A stretch of 64,000 nt of DNA from Sclerotinia nivalis. Taxonomy: Eukaryota > Ascomycota > Leotiomycetes > Helotiales > Sclerotiniaceae. Under the pieces are notes generated by a model that worked only from the letters and a program-made list of their open reading frames with translations, had not been told where the DNA came from and searched no databases. Made by a program: the position numbers and the translations under genes. Shown here piece by piece: positions 1 through 12,059 of this stretch. The DNA lies in contig JAPEIS010000011.1 of assembly GCA_029531795.1 (NCBI GenBank), positions 2,046,001-2,110,000 on the forward strand, written 5' to 3'. Positions within the stretch are counted from its first letter, which is position 1, and the number at the start of each line of letters is the position of its first letter.

Positions 1-230
1 ATGTCTTCAACATAAGTACTTTCCACTTCCAAGAACATAGCAATTCTTACTCGAGATTATCTACTCAGACTTCTCAGCCATTCTCGATTAGTCCTAGCCC
101 AGCAGTTCAGTAGCAGTTCATCTCCAACATATCCAAGGTAGCCAACTACACTATACTCTGAACGAAACTTCAAGCGCAACCAAAAAAACAACTAGCTTCT
201 GACTCCTCTTCAATATAGCGATATATTACT

Positions 231-662
231 ATGCCTCCCCTCATACTAAGTGACTTCCAAACCCGCAAACCAGGTCTCACCCCCTCCAAACCAAATTCAA
301 AACCTACAACGAAACCATTCATCTTCCCCTCCTACTCTCCGTACAGGGCTCCTCCTTTCCCAAAAGCCACAACACGAAACTACGTCATCCGCAATGCCCA
401 CGATGTTTCATCCTCTGACACGTCAAACTCGAACTATTGAGCCAGTGTTTATCACGGCACAAATCATGAAGATGTTGACTATGATGTGTATAGCGAAATG
501 GTGTTTGAAGACGAGAAGGCATTCAAAGCTTTTAAAAAGGCGATGTTGGATCCGGTTTCGGGGAAAACTTTGAGGGAGGATCAGGAGAGATTTCCTGGGT
601 CTGGAGGTCTTAAAGTGGTTGGGATTGAGGATTCGGAAGCTACTATGAGGCCTTCTAAGTAG
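231..662 (+). pseudogene. EthD-domain protein, decayed
   Basis: Three-frame reading gives pieces of one EthD-family (ferredoxin-like alpha/beta, about 110-130 aa) protein. It starts with ATG at 231 and reads RKPGLTP in frame. From about 293 the homologous reading moves to another frame (KFKTYNETIHLPLLL, then FPKSH). From about 378 it returns to the first frame (TRNYVIRN), meets TGA at 438-440, and continues to TAG at 660-662 with YDVYSEMVFEDEKAFKAF and the D-x2-RF motif near the end. Two opposing frameshifts plus one nonsense codon argue for a pseudogene rather than introns, since no GT-AG pair restores the frame. EthD proteins are small and often sit beside degradation or secondary-metabolite genes. 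The family call is from motif memory; decay is seen directly. Confidence 0.7.
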
Positions 663-1377
663 TTAGATGGTGATAGGTATGAGCATATAACGCAGGATAA
701 CTCCGTTTTGGGCCATCAAGGAAAGTATTTGATCCTGATCACACTTTCCACTAATTTACGCTGGTTGCAGGTGAGTTAAAGAAGAAGAGCAACCATACCA
801 GAATGTGTCGCCTCCCTTGATGCTAAAGTCATAGCAGACCCGCCTTTTGTCTCCATCTCCAGCTAGAAAATTACAGGGACTAATCAAATTCATTGGCTTG
901 GTCACAAGTAGACAGTAACAATCATATCCATTTCATTTCCCTACTGAATACTGTGACACAGTACACAGGACCGCCATCTCACACTCTCACGAGCCCTCTA
1001 ATTCCATGAAAAGCACCAAAACCTTGTTGGAGTCAGATAAGTATGATAGATATTTGTTAATACTGGATTTTCTTGAATGTTCAAAAATTAAAAGATAAAA
1101 GTTATTAAATGAGAGGTTCAATGCATATGATTGGATTGGAGTATCTATCATCAGGAGGATAACAATATTTCGGTGCCAGTTTTATTGAAAAGATTGAAAA
1201 TAATCTAATGGATTCAACATTCACGAGTTTGATGATAGATTGACGATACAAACGATCTTCTAGAACGGTATAACAGTATTAGAGAACCAGTACTATATTA
1301 AGCCTCATCCTACCCAAGGGGCTCTGATGCTCTGATCAAATCAAACGAGAATCTTACCTTATCACGTGAAGAAGTTA
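663..1377. other. Intergenic, no gene seen
   Basis: Fairly AT-rich spacer between the EthD relic and eIF3d. It holds no convincing ORF, RNA gene or repeat. A CACGTG hexamer lies at 1363-1368, close upstream of the eIF3d reading frame, and could be a bHLH-type promoter or leader site. Confidence 0.5.
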
Positions 1378-1533
1378 ATGTTATTAGACTTAATTTCAAG
1401 GCGCCAATTACTATCGCGAACTTTTGCCCCGCTAAGATTTTCCTCCACAAATCGAAATATTCAACGAATTCATCGTTGTAGATTTGAACCTTTCCTGCCT
1501 TTCATATCTCAACGTCAATCTTTCGCCGCAATC

Positions 1534-3432
1534 ATGGCGCCCATATCACTCTCAGATATCATCTCTGCGCTCCCATCAGAGGACTCATGGGGACCATCAA
1601 CCACATCAGAAACCACATTAAATGGAGTTCCTTACGCCCCATACTCCAAAGGTGATAAATTAGGTCGCATGGCAGATTGGACAGCTGAAGGAAAAGATGG
1701 AAGAGATGGCAGAGGTGGGAGACAACAGTACAATCGAAACTACAGAGGTGCGATCTATACCTCAAAATCTATCTACTATTTATTTGCAATTTATTCGACA
1801 TTTAGTTCGGAAATCTAGGTTTGATCTGGTTTCTTTGTGCTAATATATTTTTGTGCAATTAGATCAACAAGTTTACGGCGCTGGAACTTCCTCATTATTC
1901 GCAGTCCAACTCGCCGAGGACGAATCTACCTTCTCTGTTGTTAGCAACACCCGCGATTCTACCAAGACCCGCTTTGGTCGTGGAGGAACTTTCACTCGAG
2001 GACGTGGACAACGTGGTGGAAGGGCCGATACCCGTGGTGGCAGAGGTCAATTTCAGCGAGTTGGAGGGCGAGGTGGACAGCAAGGTTACAGCAGCTACGA
2101 TACCCGAGGTGGAAGAGGTGGTGCTCGAGGTGGAAGAAAGTTTGGCTGGAAAGATTACGACAAGCCACAAAGAAATCGAGATGCCTCTGTTAACATTAAG
2201 CCTGACTGGAAGATGTTGGAGGAGATTGATTTCAACCGTCTGGCTAAGCTTAACCTCGATACAGATGATGGAGAAGATATCGATAGTTATGGTTTCCTTT
2301 ACTACTACGATCGAACATTCGACAAGCAACCTGTCAAGGCTGCCGAAAGAAAGCTCAACGTGGTCGACCGCGCTTCGTACAACGTTACTACATCTTCAGA
2401 TCCTGTCATTCAAGAACTTGCCGAGAAGGATGAGGCTACAATTTTCGCAACAGACAGCATTCTCTCCATGCTTATGTGCTCTCCTCGATCAGTCTATCCT
2501 TGGGATATCGTTATCGTTCGACAAGGCAACAAGGTCTTCCTCGACAAGAGGGACAACGCGACACTCGATATGGTTACCGTTAACGAGAATGCTGCTGATG
2601 CTCCAATGGATGCCTCGGAAGGTAGCAAGGACGCTATTAACCAGCCAAGTGCTTTGGCCGAGGAAGCTACATACATCAACCACAATTTCGCAAACCAAGT
2701 CATGAAGGAGAGCGATAGTCAAAAGGTAGAAATGGAGCACGAGAATCCATTCTACAACCCCTCAGAAGAGACCGACCCACCTGCAAGCAAAGCATACAAA
2801 TACCGTAAATTCGATCTTTCTTTGAACGACGAAGATCCAGTTCACTTGGTTGTACGAACTGAGATTGATGCCGTTTCAAAGAACGCCATCAGTGGAGAAG
2901 ATCAATACTTGACTGTCAAGGCTCTTAACGAGTTTGACTCCAAGGCACAAGGAAGTGGAGGTGCATTGGACTGGAGGACAAAGTTGGTCAGTCAACGTGG
3001 TGCCGTTGTTGCAACTGAAATGAAGAACAACAGCTGCAAGCTTGCGAGATGGACAGTCCAAAGTATCATCGCTAAGGCTGATGTTATGAAACTTGGGTAT
3101 GTATTTGCTACTTTTATGGTCACTATTTTATACTGATTCTCGATAGATTTGTTTCGCGTGCAAACCCAAAGCTCAACGATCGTCATGTAATTCTCGGGGT
3201 CATTGGATGGAAGCCACGAGATTTTGCCTCGCAAATGAACTTATCTCTATCCAACGGTTGGGGTATTGTTCGTACCATTGTTGATATGTGCTTGAAGCGT
3301 GAAGAAGGCAAGTACGTGCTTGTCAAAGATCCAAACAAGCCAATCTTGAGGCTGTACCAAGTCCCAGCTGGTAGTTTCGAGGATGATGGTGAAGGTGATG
3401 TAATTGAGGAGAATGTTGAGGAGGAAGATTAG
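1534..3432 (+). CDS. Eukaryotic translation initiation factor 3 subunit d
   Basis: Three exons: 1534-1747, 1863-3096, 3147-3432; 577 aa, the usual fungal length. Introns (115 and 50 bp) have GT-AG ends and restore the reading across [11 protein letters not shown] and [14 protein letters not shown]. eIF3d is an RNA- and cap-contacting subunit of the eIF3 complex on the 40S ribosome and acts in the cytoplasm. The N-terminus ([15 protein letters not shown]) and the conserved C-terminal part ([20 protein letters not shown]) identify the family. Residues of about 105-160 form an RGG/RG-rich segment expected to bind RNA, and the C-terminus is acidic. An in-frame ATG at 1378 would add 52 residues rich in R/S/F; I chose 1534 because MAPISLSDI matches the normal family start. 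Confidence 0.93.
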
Positions 3433-4433
3433 AGTTGCAACACAAAAGTATCCAGCATTCAATGGTTATGGGCTGGGCTGAGCTGAGCCTCATGGAGTTA
3501 TGATAATGCGCATGCAATAGATGACCAATCAAATATGTTATTTTTGATAGGTTTGGGATACACGTTTTCTTATTCATATCCTTCATCAACCACAAACTTT
3601 GTCAACCACAAACTTGCAAATTCTTTTGGACCTTCGGGTCGGTATATCTATGGAGGATAATCAGATTAAAAATGGATCGGGTCCCCTTTTGTTACGTTGT
3701 CTATTCGGCCAGACCAAGGTGTAGTAATTGGTGTCACGAATCAAATTGATTGTTGATGCATTATATAATTTATAACACATTCTTGTCCACACCGCGAGTC
3801 GTGACACGTTGCTTACCGTATCAGGATATTTATATTCACCTATTTTTGGCGTCAATGAGATCCTCAAGTGTAGATTTCTCACAAATAATTTATTAAACTT
3901 TCTTTCACTGTTGTTCAAAATTGTCCCCACAGCATAAAACGAGTCAGTGCTCAATTACTCCGCCGTACGGCGGCGGAAGAGTCTTGACTTTGCAGAAACA
4001 GAGATTCAACCTCTCCACAATGCTTCCTAAGAATTCGGCATTTTTTGTCGTCTGGATTAGAAGTAGGAGATGGACATAGGAAATGGACATAGGAAATGGA
4101 CATATGGAACGGGCAATGTCGTCAATTTGTATACTCCCAAAAAAGATTTAGATTCTGTGGATCTTTATGAATATAGATAGTTGGACCTGGTTGCTATTCT
4201 ATATAATACTCCAAGAAGTCCTCTGTTTCTAGATTCCTTCCCATTCCGAATCTCAGTTACAACTATACAGCTCTGATACAAAGAAGCAAAGCTACCCCTC
4301 ATCCTAATCTCACGAATTTCTATTGAACCATCTATCAAATCAATTGTATATAATACTTTAGCTCTCGCACACGTTTCAGACGCCCAATCTGAACAATTAT
4401 TCTCTCTCTTACAAACCAACAGCAAAGAACAAA
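3433..4433. other. Intergenic with a short tandem repeat
   Basis: Spacer between eIF3d and the dehydrogenase. It contains about three direct copies of a 14-bp unit (ATGGACATAGGAAA) around 4071-4105 and a palindrome CCGCCGTACGGCGG near 3960-3973. No supported gene. Confidence 0.5.
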
Positions 4434-5518
4434 ATGACTCAAGAATTAGACCCCCATGCGTACACTACGCCTTGGGCCATCACAGAAACTGTTCATCGAG
4501 ATCCTTACTGGGCTATTGATCCTAAAAACCCAGCGAATCTTCAAACTGGCAAGATCATTATCATTACAGGAGCTAGTTCTGGTATTGGAGCTGTAAGTAC
4601 TTCCTTTCCTGTATACTCCGACATACCGTCCGCGTTTTCGAATCCAATCATCTAATACCAAATAAGGCAGCAGCAAAAGTCTGGGCCGAAGCCCATGCAT
4701 CCGGTATCGTACTCGCAGCTCGTGGAGTGCCAGCGATGAATTCCCTTATCGAGGAACTTCAACCACTTAGTCCTGAAACTAAGTTTCTGGCTGTGAAAGT
4801 CGATATTGCAAATGAGGACGATGTGAAAAATCTTTACACAGTTGTACAAAAGGAATTTGGAAGACATGCAGATGTATTGTTGAATAATGCCGGATACGTG
4901 GAAGATAAACAGTTCATTGGAGAGACGGAACCAAGCAGATGGTGGAAAACACTCGTGAGTTATCCTTACATCCCGGGTTTGATTTCAATGAGATGATTGA
5001 AAGAAGTGAAAACTAATTGTGACGAAACCCAGGAAATCAATCTCAAAGGTCTCTATCAGATGACCCACCACTACATCGCATCCCAACCCACGCCCAAGGC
5101 TCCCACGGGCACAGTCATCAACGTCAGCTCCTTAGCTGCCGGTATCACCATGACCGGCGGCGGCTCCGCCTACGGTCTCTCCAAACTAACCGACCACCGT
5201 TTTTCCGAATTTCTCTCCGTCGAATACCCCTCTCTCCGCGTTTTCGCCACCATGCCAGGAATCGCGGCAACGAAGATGGTGCCCGACTATTTTATGGTTT
5301 ATGCTCTGGATCATGTGGAGTTGACGGGTATGTTGGCGCTTTATTTAGTGCAGGAGAGGGCGGATTATTTGAAGGGGTCTATGGTGAGCGTTAATTGGGA
5401 TGTGGAGGAGTTGGAGGAGTATAAGAAGGAGATTGTGGAGAAGAAGTTATTGCAGACTACTTGGATGCCCGTTTTCCCCGTTAGTGGTGTGAAGAAGTTG
5501 GCTGAATTTAGGGATTAG
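4434..5518 (+). CDS. Short-chain dehydrogenase/reductase (classical SDR)
   Basis: Exons 4434-4592, 4667-4954, 5033-5518; 310 aa. The Rossmann fold is intact: glycine motif TGASSGIG at residues 45-52, NNAG at 126-129, catalytic Ser near 182, and the YxxxK pair Y196/K200 (SAYGLSK). The TGxxxGIG plus YxxxK pattern marks an NAD(P)(H)-dependent classical SDR acting on an alcohol or ketone; the substrate cannot be told from sequence. Residue counts assume both introns, which have GT-AG ends (74 and 78 bp) and rejoin GIGA|AAAKVW and WKTL|EINLKG. There is no signal peptide; the first 40 residues are a non-conserved leader. It is flanked by unrelated genes, so no pathway is implied. Confidence 0.9.
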
Positions 5519-5969
5519 TTATTAGAGGTTGGCGAGATGGAAACGAGGAGGGATTTTGTTTGGTTTAGTTGTTAGTTTACACTTGTAATTTGAGAATAAT
5601 AAAGAATTACATGCGGAACTAACCCCTTCATCCCTAAAATGAGAAAATAAGTGCTCTTGATTGATGCGTACCATACCTGCATCCAAATTTCTATTTTCGT
5701 CCACTTTAGTTCAATACCCCGCAATCCATCAGCCATTCCTGGTGGCATTCAAGTTGCTGTCAGATTTTCAACATACAACCAATCACACAGGCGAATATGA
5801 ATGTAGTGACTACCAAGACGATAGTAGTGCAAAAGAATCTAACAATAGCATTCACTCTCTCATTTTATCATTCTATACTCTTCCCTTCCCTTTCTGCATC
5901 CTTCCCTCGTCCCTCCAAACTCAAACTCAAACCACCCCAAACCAGCTCAACCCACAACCAAACCAAACC

Positions 5970-6221
5970 ATGAACGATCCCCCACCACCTTATACCTATA
6001 CCTCCCGTCCACCCCCCTACACAGAAAGAACACCCCTCCTAAATCTCCCCTTACCAATTGAACCTCGTCCATATCATACCCCTATCCCTCGACCAGAAGA
6101 TACATCGAGATCCGGAATGAGAACTACGACTTGCATTTCTGTTTTTGTGGTTTTGTTGGTGGGTGGGTTTTATGTTGTTCTTTTTGCGGTGGTGCTTGTG
6201 GGGGTTTTTTGGCCGGGGTAA
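5970..6221 (+). CDS. Small PPPY-motif single-pass membrane protein
   Basis: Single exon, 83 aa. The N-terminal half is proline-rich with two PPPY motifs (residues 5-8 and 14-17), ligands for WW domains such as those of Rsp5/Nedd4-type ubiquitin ligases. A hydrophobic stretch at about 54-80 forms one membrane segment and the protein ends three residues later (WPG). The architecture and wording match the first ~85 residues of the next gene at 6816: PPPYTERTPLL versus LPSYSEISPLI, then ISVF..VGFY..V followed by PG. I infer a truncated paralogue or an adaptor derived from that gene. An open reading frame continues upstream to about 5661 without an ATG supporting a longer start; the ATG at 5970 follows a CCAAACC-type context. 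Expression is unproven. Confidence 0.55.
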   Translation: MNDPPPPYTYTSRPPPYTERTPLLNLPLPIEPRPYHTPIPRPEDTSRSGMRTTTCISVFVVLLVGGFYVVLFAVVLVGVFWPG

Positions 6222-6815
6222 GGTGGTTGGTGGTTGGTGGTTGTGTTATTGCTAGATGATATGAGATTATTGGAGGGGTAACCTATATGTTTAGGGTATG
6301 AAATGTGGGTATAGTTGAGAGGGGTTGTTTAAGGAGGGGCTTTCGATGGGTGTTTTGATGGTTTTCGAGGTGAGAAATCAGATGTTTGATACCTACTTAC
6401 TACATGGAGGAATACTTACTAGCGTACAAGATTTCACGATAGATGAACGACTATCATCATATAAACGACCAAGACGATAAATCGCCTTTGAGTATGCCTT
6501 GTTGAAACGATAATTGTGCCACGAGAAGCACATAAGCATGGCGTCCAATCCTATCTTCTGTATCCTCATACCCTGTTATATGCAGGCGGCCGCATAAGAG
6601 GTTGTCGTGTCCGGCGCATAACCAAACAAATAAAACACTACTTCACTTCACTTTACTTCAGCTCGATAATCTTGCAATTTACCACCTGTGAATTTCTAGC
6701 TTTGTTATAGAATGTTTCTCTTCTAGAGCTTCAAAAACAACTCGGGTAAAACGATATTACAATCTCGACTCAACTATTCTTGAGATATCACAGTTGCAAT
6801 AATATCGAAGCAAAT
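6222..6815. other. Intergenic spacer between the two PPPY genes
   Basis: G/T-rich just after the small gene, then mixed composition. It includes a NotI-type GCGGCCGC at about 6586. No supported ORF; likely holds the promoter of the flavoprotein gene. Confidence 0.45.
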
Positions 6816-8737
6816 ATGACGAATGAAATCGGCAAGGCTGCACCACCACCATATACTCCCGGAAGTCTTCCAAGTTACTCGGAAATATCACCTCTAATCC
6901 CAAGATCTTCCAAGTGTCCTCCATCAGATTCCCGATATGCAAAGAACAACAAGGAAAACTTGGGCAAAATTCTACTTTCCTACATCTCCCGCGCAATAAT
7001 TTCCGTATTCTTCATTGTTGGGTTTTATAATGTTGTCTTGCGGGGTATACTCATCGGCAGAGATGATCCGGGGATCCAAGTCGTAAATTTCAAAGTTGGT
7101 ATTATTGGTGCTGGACCTGCGGGTATTGCTGCTGCTCAAGGCGTTAGAGATGGTGTTTCTGCTTTGAGTAGAAAATTCAAAGATCGAAATGTTGATGTTC
7201 AAGTTGAGATTATTATTTTTGAGGAGAAGAATAGAATTGGTGGGAGGATGGTAGTTGAGGGTACTGAGCGTATGGAAATTGAGGTGGAAGATGTAGCCGG
7301 TGGGGTATTTGATGCGGATTTATTGAATATTATCGGTGGAATGGCAGATCTGGAGGAGAAAGAGGATTTGGTTGCTGAGAGCGAAGATATTGGAATGGGG
7401 AAGGTTGGATAGTAAGTTTCCTCTTCTTTCGTTTATGTCAAAGTCATATGTTCATAGAATGAATTCGCATAACTGACATTCATAGTTTCGATACAAATCA
7501 TATCATCACCGAAACATATCGACCTTATGCTACCACTCCCTGGAAGCACTACATTTCCCTCGTCTGGAAATATGGCCCTTCCGTTTGGCGGGCTCCGAAG
7601 ATTCCAATTGGCACCATGAAATCCTTTAATACTTTCCTCCGCACTATGAACAACGGGCACAGTTGGATATCCTCGGTTAAGGAAATTATTTCCAATATGT
7701 CACAGCAGCATACATACTTATCATTCAGCGTTCCTGCGACTGAACGACTGGAAAAGAACGGAATTGGAAATAGCTACATACGAGATATATTAGCACCTCA
7801 AGTTCGACGACATACTGGACAATCAGTTGAGCAGATAAATGATCTAGCACTTAGTATGGCTCTTGAACGAGAAGAGATGGGTTCTCAAAAAGCTGTGAAT
7901 AGTGGAATCTTTCAAATGATGATGGAAAAATCATTAAAAGACAGCAAAGCAAAAATACGCTTTGGAGCAAAAGTCATCAAAGCTCGATGGGAGGAAGTCA
8001 TGGAAGATTATGAGACATGGTTAATAGAATTGGAGAACGCCACAAATAAAGATGAACTTCCAACTGCCGAAATTCTGGATAAATTAATCATCGCGACGCC
8101 ATTTAACTACACGGAACTTTTAGGGGAATCAAGGGATCATGAATCGATATTCAATCTTGATATTAGTCAAGAAATTGAGTATCAATCGGTGTATATCACA
8201 TTCTTTATAACCTCTTCACTACTTAGATCTACTTCCCTAAAAGGCGGATCATCTGCTCCTTTACCCGCTCAACTCCTCCCTATAATCGACAATACCCAAC
8301 CCCCAAACTCAACCCACAACACCATCATCGAACTCACCCTCCTCCGACCCCTCAACCCCCTTTCATCTCCTCAACCCTCCGACTCCCCTTCATCAAGATA
8401 CCTCTACAAACTCCTCACCTCCACCCCCCTAACCCACACCTCCCTAACCACCACTCTCGCACTCCAAGAACACATCATAGAAATCGAAACCTGGACCCAG
8501 CATAAAATTCCATACGCGTACCCGTTAATGCAACCACGGTTTGTGAAGAATGTTAATGGGGAGTTTCAGTTGGGGGATCATGTTTGGAGGACGAATGCGG
8601 CGGAGGGGGTATTGGCGAGTTCGGTGGATGGGGCGTGGTTGGTGGGCGGGTTGGTGGGGAGGAATGTTGGGCGGGGGATTGAAGGGGAGGTGGAGGGGAG
8701 GTTGGCTATAGGGGAGGGGAAGAAGGGGAAGGTTTAG
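6816..8737 (+). CDS. FAD-dependent prenylcysteine-oxidase-like membrane flavoprotein
   Basis: Exons 6816-7411 and 7486-8737; 615 aa. The order is a PY-rich N-terminus (PPPY at 10-13, LPSY at 18-21), a membrane segment at about 54-80, then a dinucleotide-binding fold VGIIGAGPAG (GxGxxG at 98-103) and RIGGR. The C-terminal half resembles the prenylcysteine lyase/oxidase domain: RDILAPQVRRHTGQSV and a final NAAEGVLASSVDGAWLVGG, where the family has a conserved FAD-contacting segment. Prenylcysteine oxidases split the thioether of farnesyl- or geranylgeranyl-cysteine; whether this protein does so is inference. An acidic insert (residues ~150-195) precedes the intron. The first in-frame ATG is 6816; an upstream open stretch has only TTG. 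Neighbour 5970-6221 copies its N-terminus. Confidence 0.8.
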
Positions 8738-9134
8738 ATGGGAAATTTGAAGGAAAGATGATTGTATGGAGTGTAAAGGGAATAGGGAGTGGGGTATGAG
8801 TGAGAGCGAGAGCTTGACTGGGATTGATCGAGTCAATGGAAATGGGATTGGAATTGGGTTTTGAGCGTGGTTTGGAGTTGATTCGTTAAGTATAAAATAC
8901 CAGGAATGAGATTATAATTAGCTAGCTATATATGAATATATCAATACAGCGATGAATAATAATAGATTTTGTATTTTCACAATGTTGGCGTAGATAAAAA
9001 TATGTCACGGGTAATCACATGATACCCGATCATATAACTGCTGACCTACAATCACCATACCCTTTCTTTCTCAAGGAGGAAAACATTTTCGAAGAATTGA
9101 ATTTTTCGAAAAACGCGTTTATTATCGCGTTTTA
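8738..9134. other. Transition into AT-rich block
   Basis: Downstream of the flavoprotein gene the composition drops to AT-rich. No ORF. The palindrome-like AACGCGTTTATTATCGCGTT at about 9112-9131 lies next to the start of the LINE remnant. Confidence 0.4.
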
Positions 9135-10495
9135 ATGATCAATCGATCGTTCTTATCATCTATAGAATTTAAAAACGAAACTTTTCAGCCCCGACAGGCG
9201 CTGTACAGACGCGTTTCCGCCATTATATCTCCCACCCCCTCGACCCCCTCCCTTTCCCAAACTCTCATTAATACAATCAATACTGTTACTAATAAAGCAA
9301 ATAAAGATCAACAGATTTTTAATTTCATCGTTTCGTTATAGAACGATTATCTCAATATCGAAACAATTCGGACTCTCCCTATTCGATTTCGAAAACCCTT
9401 GATTACATTATATACCGATATCTCTCTTACAGCAAATAAACATTTCGATATATTTATCAATAGATTTTATTCTCCTCGATCTACCAAATTTTCTATCAAA
9501 ACTTCTATTAATCTCTTTGGCTTTGATATATAAATCTTTCAATCGGCATTCGCACCTGAAATCGCTAAACCTATAAGAGCCCCTTCTACAATCCAATATC
9601 TCAAGAATTCTATTTATACTCAAAAGATTATAATTTCTTTATTATCAATTATATAATCTACAAATTCAAAAACTAGAAACCGAATTGAATCTCAACCCAA
9701 AACTCAATCTCAAATCTTATACAAAACTGATACTCGCTTTTTTGTTCGAATTGGATTCAACCATCCAACTCGAAAAGCTAATTCTTTTGCTATATTTAAT
9801 ACATTAAAAGGATAATTAGAAAACGATATTAAACTTCTAAAAGAAATTTAAATAATAAATACTAGATTCGTATTATATATAAACTCTTTAACGAACTTAA
9901 TAGTTTTAGAAAACCTTTTAAATATAATCGAAAAAATATTCGAAACCTACAAAATCGAATAACAATAATCATAGATTATCTATCGATTGAATTATATTCT
10001 ACGAACTATTACAATTTTGAGAAACTTACAACAATTGATTATTATCCCAATCGAATCGGAAACCATACTCGACATTATTTACGATAATACAGGACAACAA
10101 GCAATCCAAATAATTGAATTTATACAAAACAAAGAATCCGGATTATATAATTCTACTTGGTTTTTGAATTTCCCAACTTTGCAATATACAACTCTTTTCA
10201 AGAACCTTCAGATTCTAGGAATTACAATTAACACTTCCCAAATCGATTTCAAATCTAAAATAATCCAATACACTCAATACTTTCAATAACACAATACTCG
10301 AATTTGTTCTCATCCAGAAAGATACCGAATCTATAATATAACCGAATATACAAAAAAGAATCATTCAATTCGATACAATACAACCCATACTTGCCTAACG
10401 AAGTGCCTATATTGTAGAAATTCTTATCCTGTAAACAATCTATATTGCCCCCTTTGTCTTACTAACAAAAACCCTAAAAATAAATCGGAAAAATA
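9135..10495 (+). pseudogene. LINE ORF1 (Gag-like) remnant
   Basis: Translation from ATG 9135 runs 68 codons and stops at 9339-9341; homologous reading continues in pieces. Near 10390-10460 a cysteine-rich segment (CLTKCLYCRN, then YCPLC) resembles the zinc knuckles that close ORF1 of Tad-type elements and bind RNA. Many in-frame stops; no product expected. Confidence 0.65.
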
Positions 10496-10699
10496 AACTA
10501 TCCAAAAAACTTCAAAAGAAGTTAGAGCTAAAACTTATATTAATACAAAATACTTTCAAACCCCAAAAACCGATTCCCTTATAAAGAAATCTATTACTCT
10601 TTCAACTCCAATTCAAACTCCTTCGATACTATCTTCATTGATACCACCTCTTTCTAATCTTTCTAATTGTTTTATTACATTAGAAACTCCTCCTCTCCT

Positions 10700-11400
10700 G
10701 ATTCCTTTTAATATATAATCCCAGATTATCTCCTAAACCATTAATTATTTTACAAACTAATATAGCTAAAAACACTATTTTATATAAATTAACATTTTCC
10801 TTAACCAATGATTCTTGTATTAATATAATTCTAATTCAAGAATTTTATATATTCTCGAATATTTCATATCGAATCATTAAATCTCATTCTGCTTATAAAA
10901 CTTTCATATCATTCGACAACTAGGAAACCCGGCCTCGTATGATATCTTACACCCATAAAAATACAAGCATTCGAACTATTCAATTCCGGCCTATATCCTC
11001 CCGGGATTTATTATTTTTATAAATTCAATCTTTAACTAATTCTATTCCTACAATTATTAATATTTATAATATTCCTAAAAATTGTGCAAATGAGAATCAA
11101 ACAATACAAACTTTCTTTGATTTACCTTCGAACATTTTAAATTTTATATTTCTTGTAAGGGATCTAAATCTCCATTATTCGAAATAGAATCCCTTTTACT
11201 CTTCATATTCAAATTCTATAGGATCTTTTACAATTTAGTTAGATACAAATTTTTTCAACTTTCTTTCTACAATCGATGAATCTACCCACAATTTGGACAA
11301 CATTCTCGATCTAATTTTCCTTTCAGGATTATATACAACTAATATAGCTTTTGTATTATATTTGAATACAGTTTTCGATCATTGATCCTTATTGAAAATT
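10700..11400 (+). pseudogene. LINE endonuclease domain remnant
   Basis: Reads LQTNIAKNT, then IILIQEFYIF and RDLNLHYSK, which correspond to the N, QEP and DxN(L/H)H motifs of LINE apurinic-like endonucleases. Several stop codons interrupt it. The domain nicks the target DNA in live elements. Confidence 0.7.
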
Positions 11401-12059
11401 TTGAATTGGAATACAAGATTTCAAAACCCGATCCAAAGATTTCAAATCAATATATTAAACAAAAAACTCTTCTTTACTTTATTAACAAAGAATCTATTGA
11501 ATTTAGATCTATTAACTCTAAATACAATTACAAATCTTGATAAATTAACTTTAGATATCACTCAAACTCTACAATCAGTATATACAAAATCAATTCAAAG
11601 ATCACTCGGCCGAAATACAAATCAACTATAATAGAACGAAATTTGCCAGATAACTGTTCAAGAAAACCGAACAAACAATTTTTTAGAATCAAAACAAAAT
11701 CTTCAAAAGATTATCAAAAAAGCAAAAAAGGAATTCTGGTTTTCTAAACTTGATTTAATCAAGGAAATAAAAGATATCTTTAAAATAACAAAATAGTATC
11801 AATCAACTAAAACATATCGAACTCCTTCTTTAATAAATCCTTTAGATCATTTTTTTATTATAATAATTCAAATTAAAAGAGACCTACTCATCAATAATTT
11901 ATTGATTAATACAATTGAAATTAATAATATTTTATTTAATTCGCCTTCAACTTCTATTTGTTCAATTGCTTTTTCTACTGTCACAATTCAGGATATTCAA
12001 ATTGCTATTTTTCATACAGATAATACAGTTTTAGAAATAGACAAAATCTCTATCAAGAT

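Noticed and set aside
3661..3954. 97-codon minus-strand ORF
   Set aside because: No recognisable motif, no start context or introns, and lies in the spacer between two well-defined genes.
8525..8836. 103-codon minus-strand ORF
   Set aside because: Antisense shadow of the GC-rich end of the flavoprotein gene.
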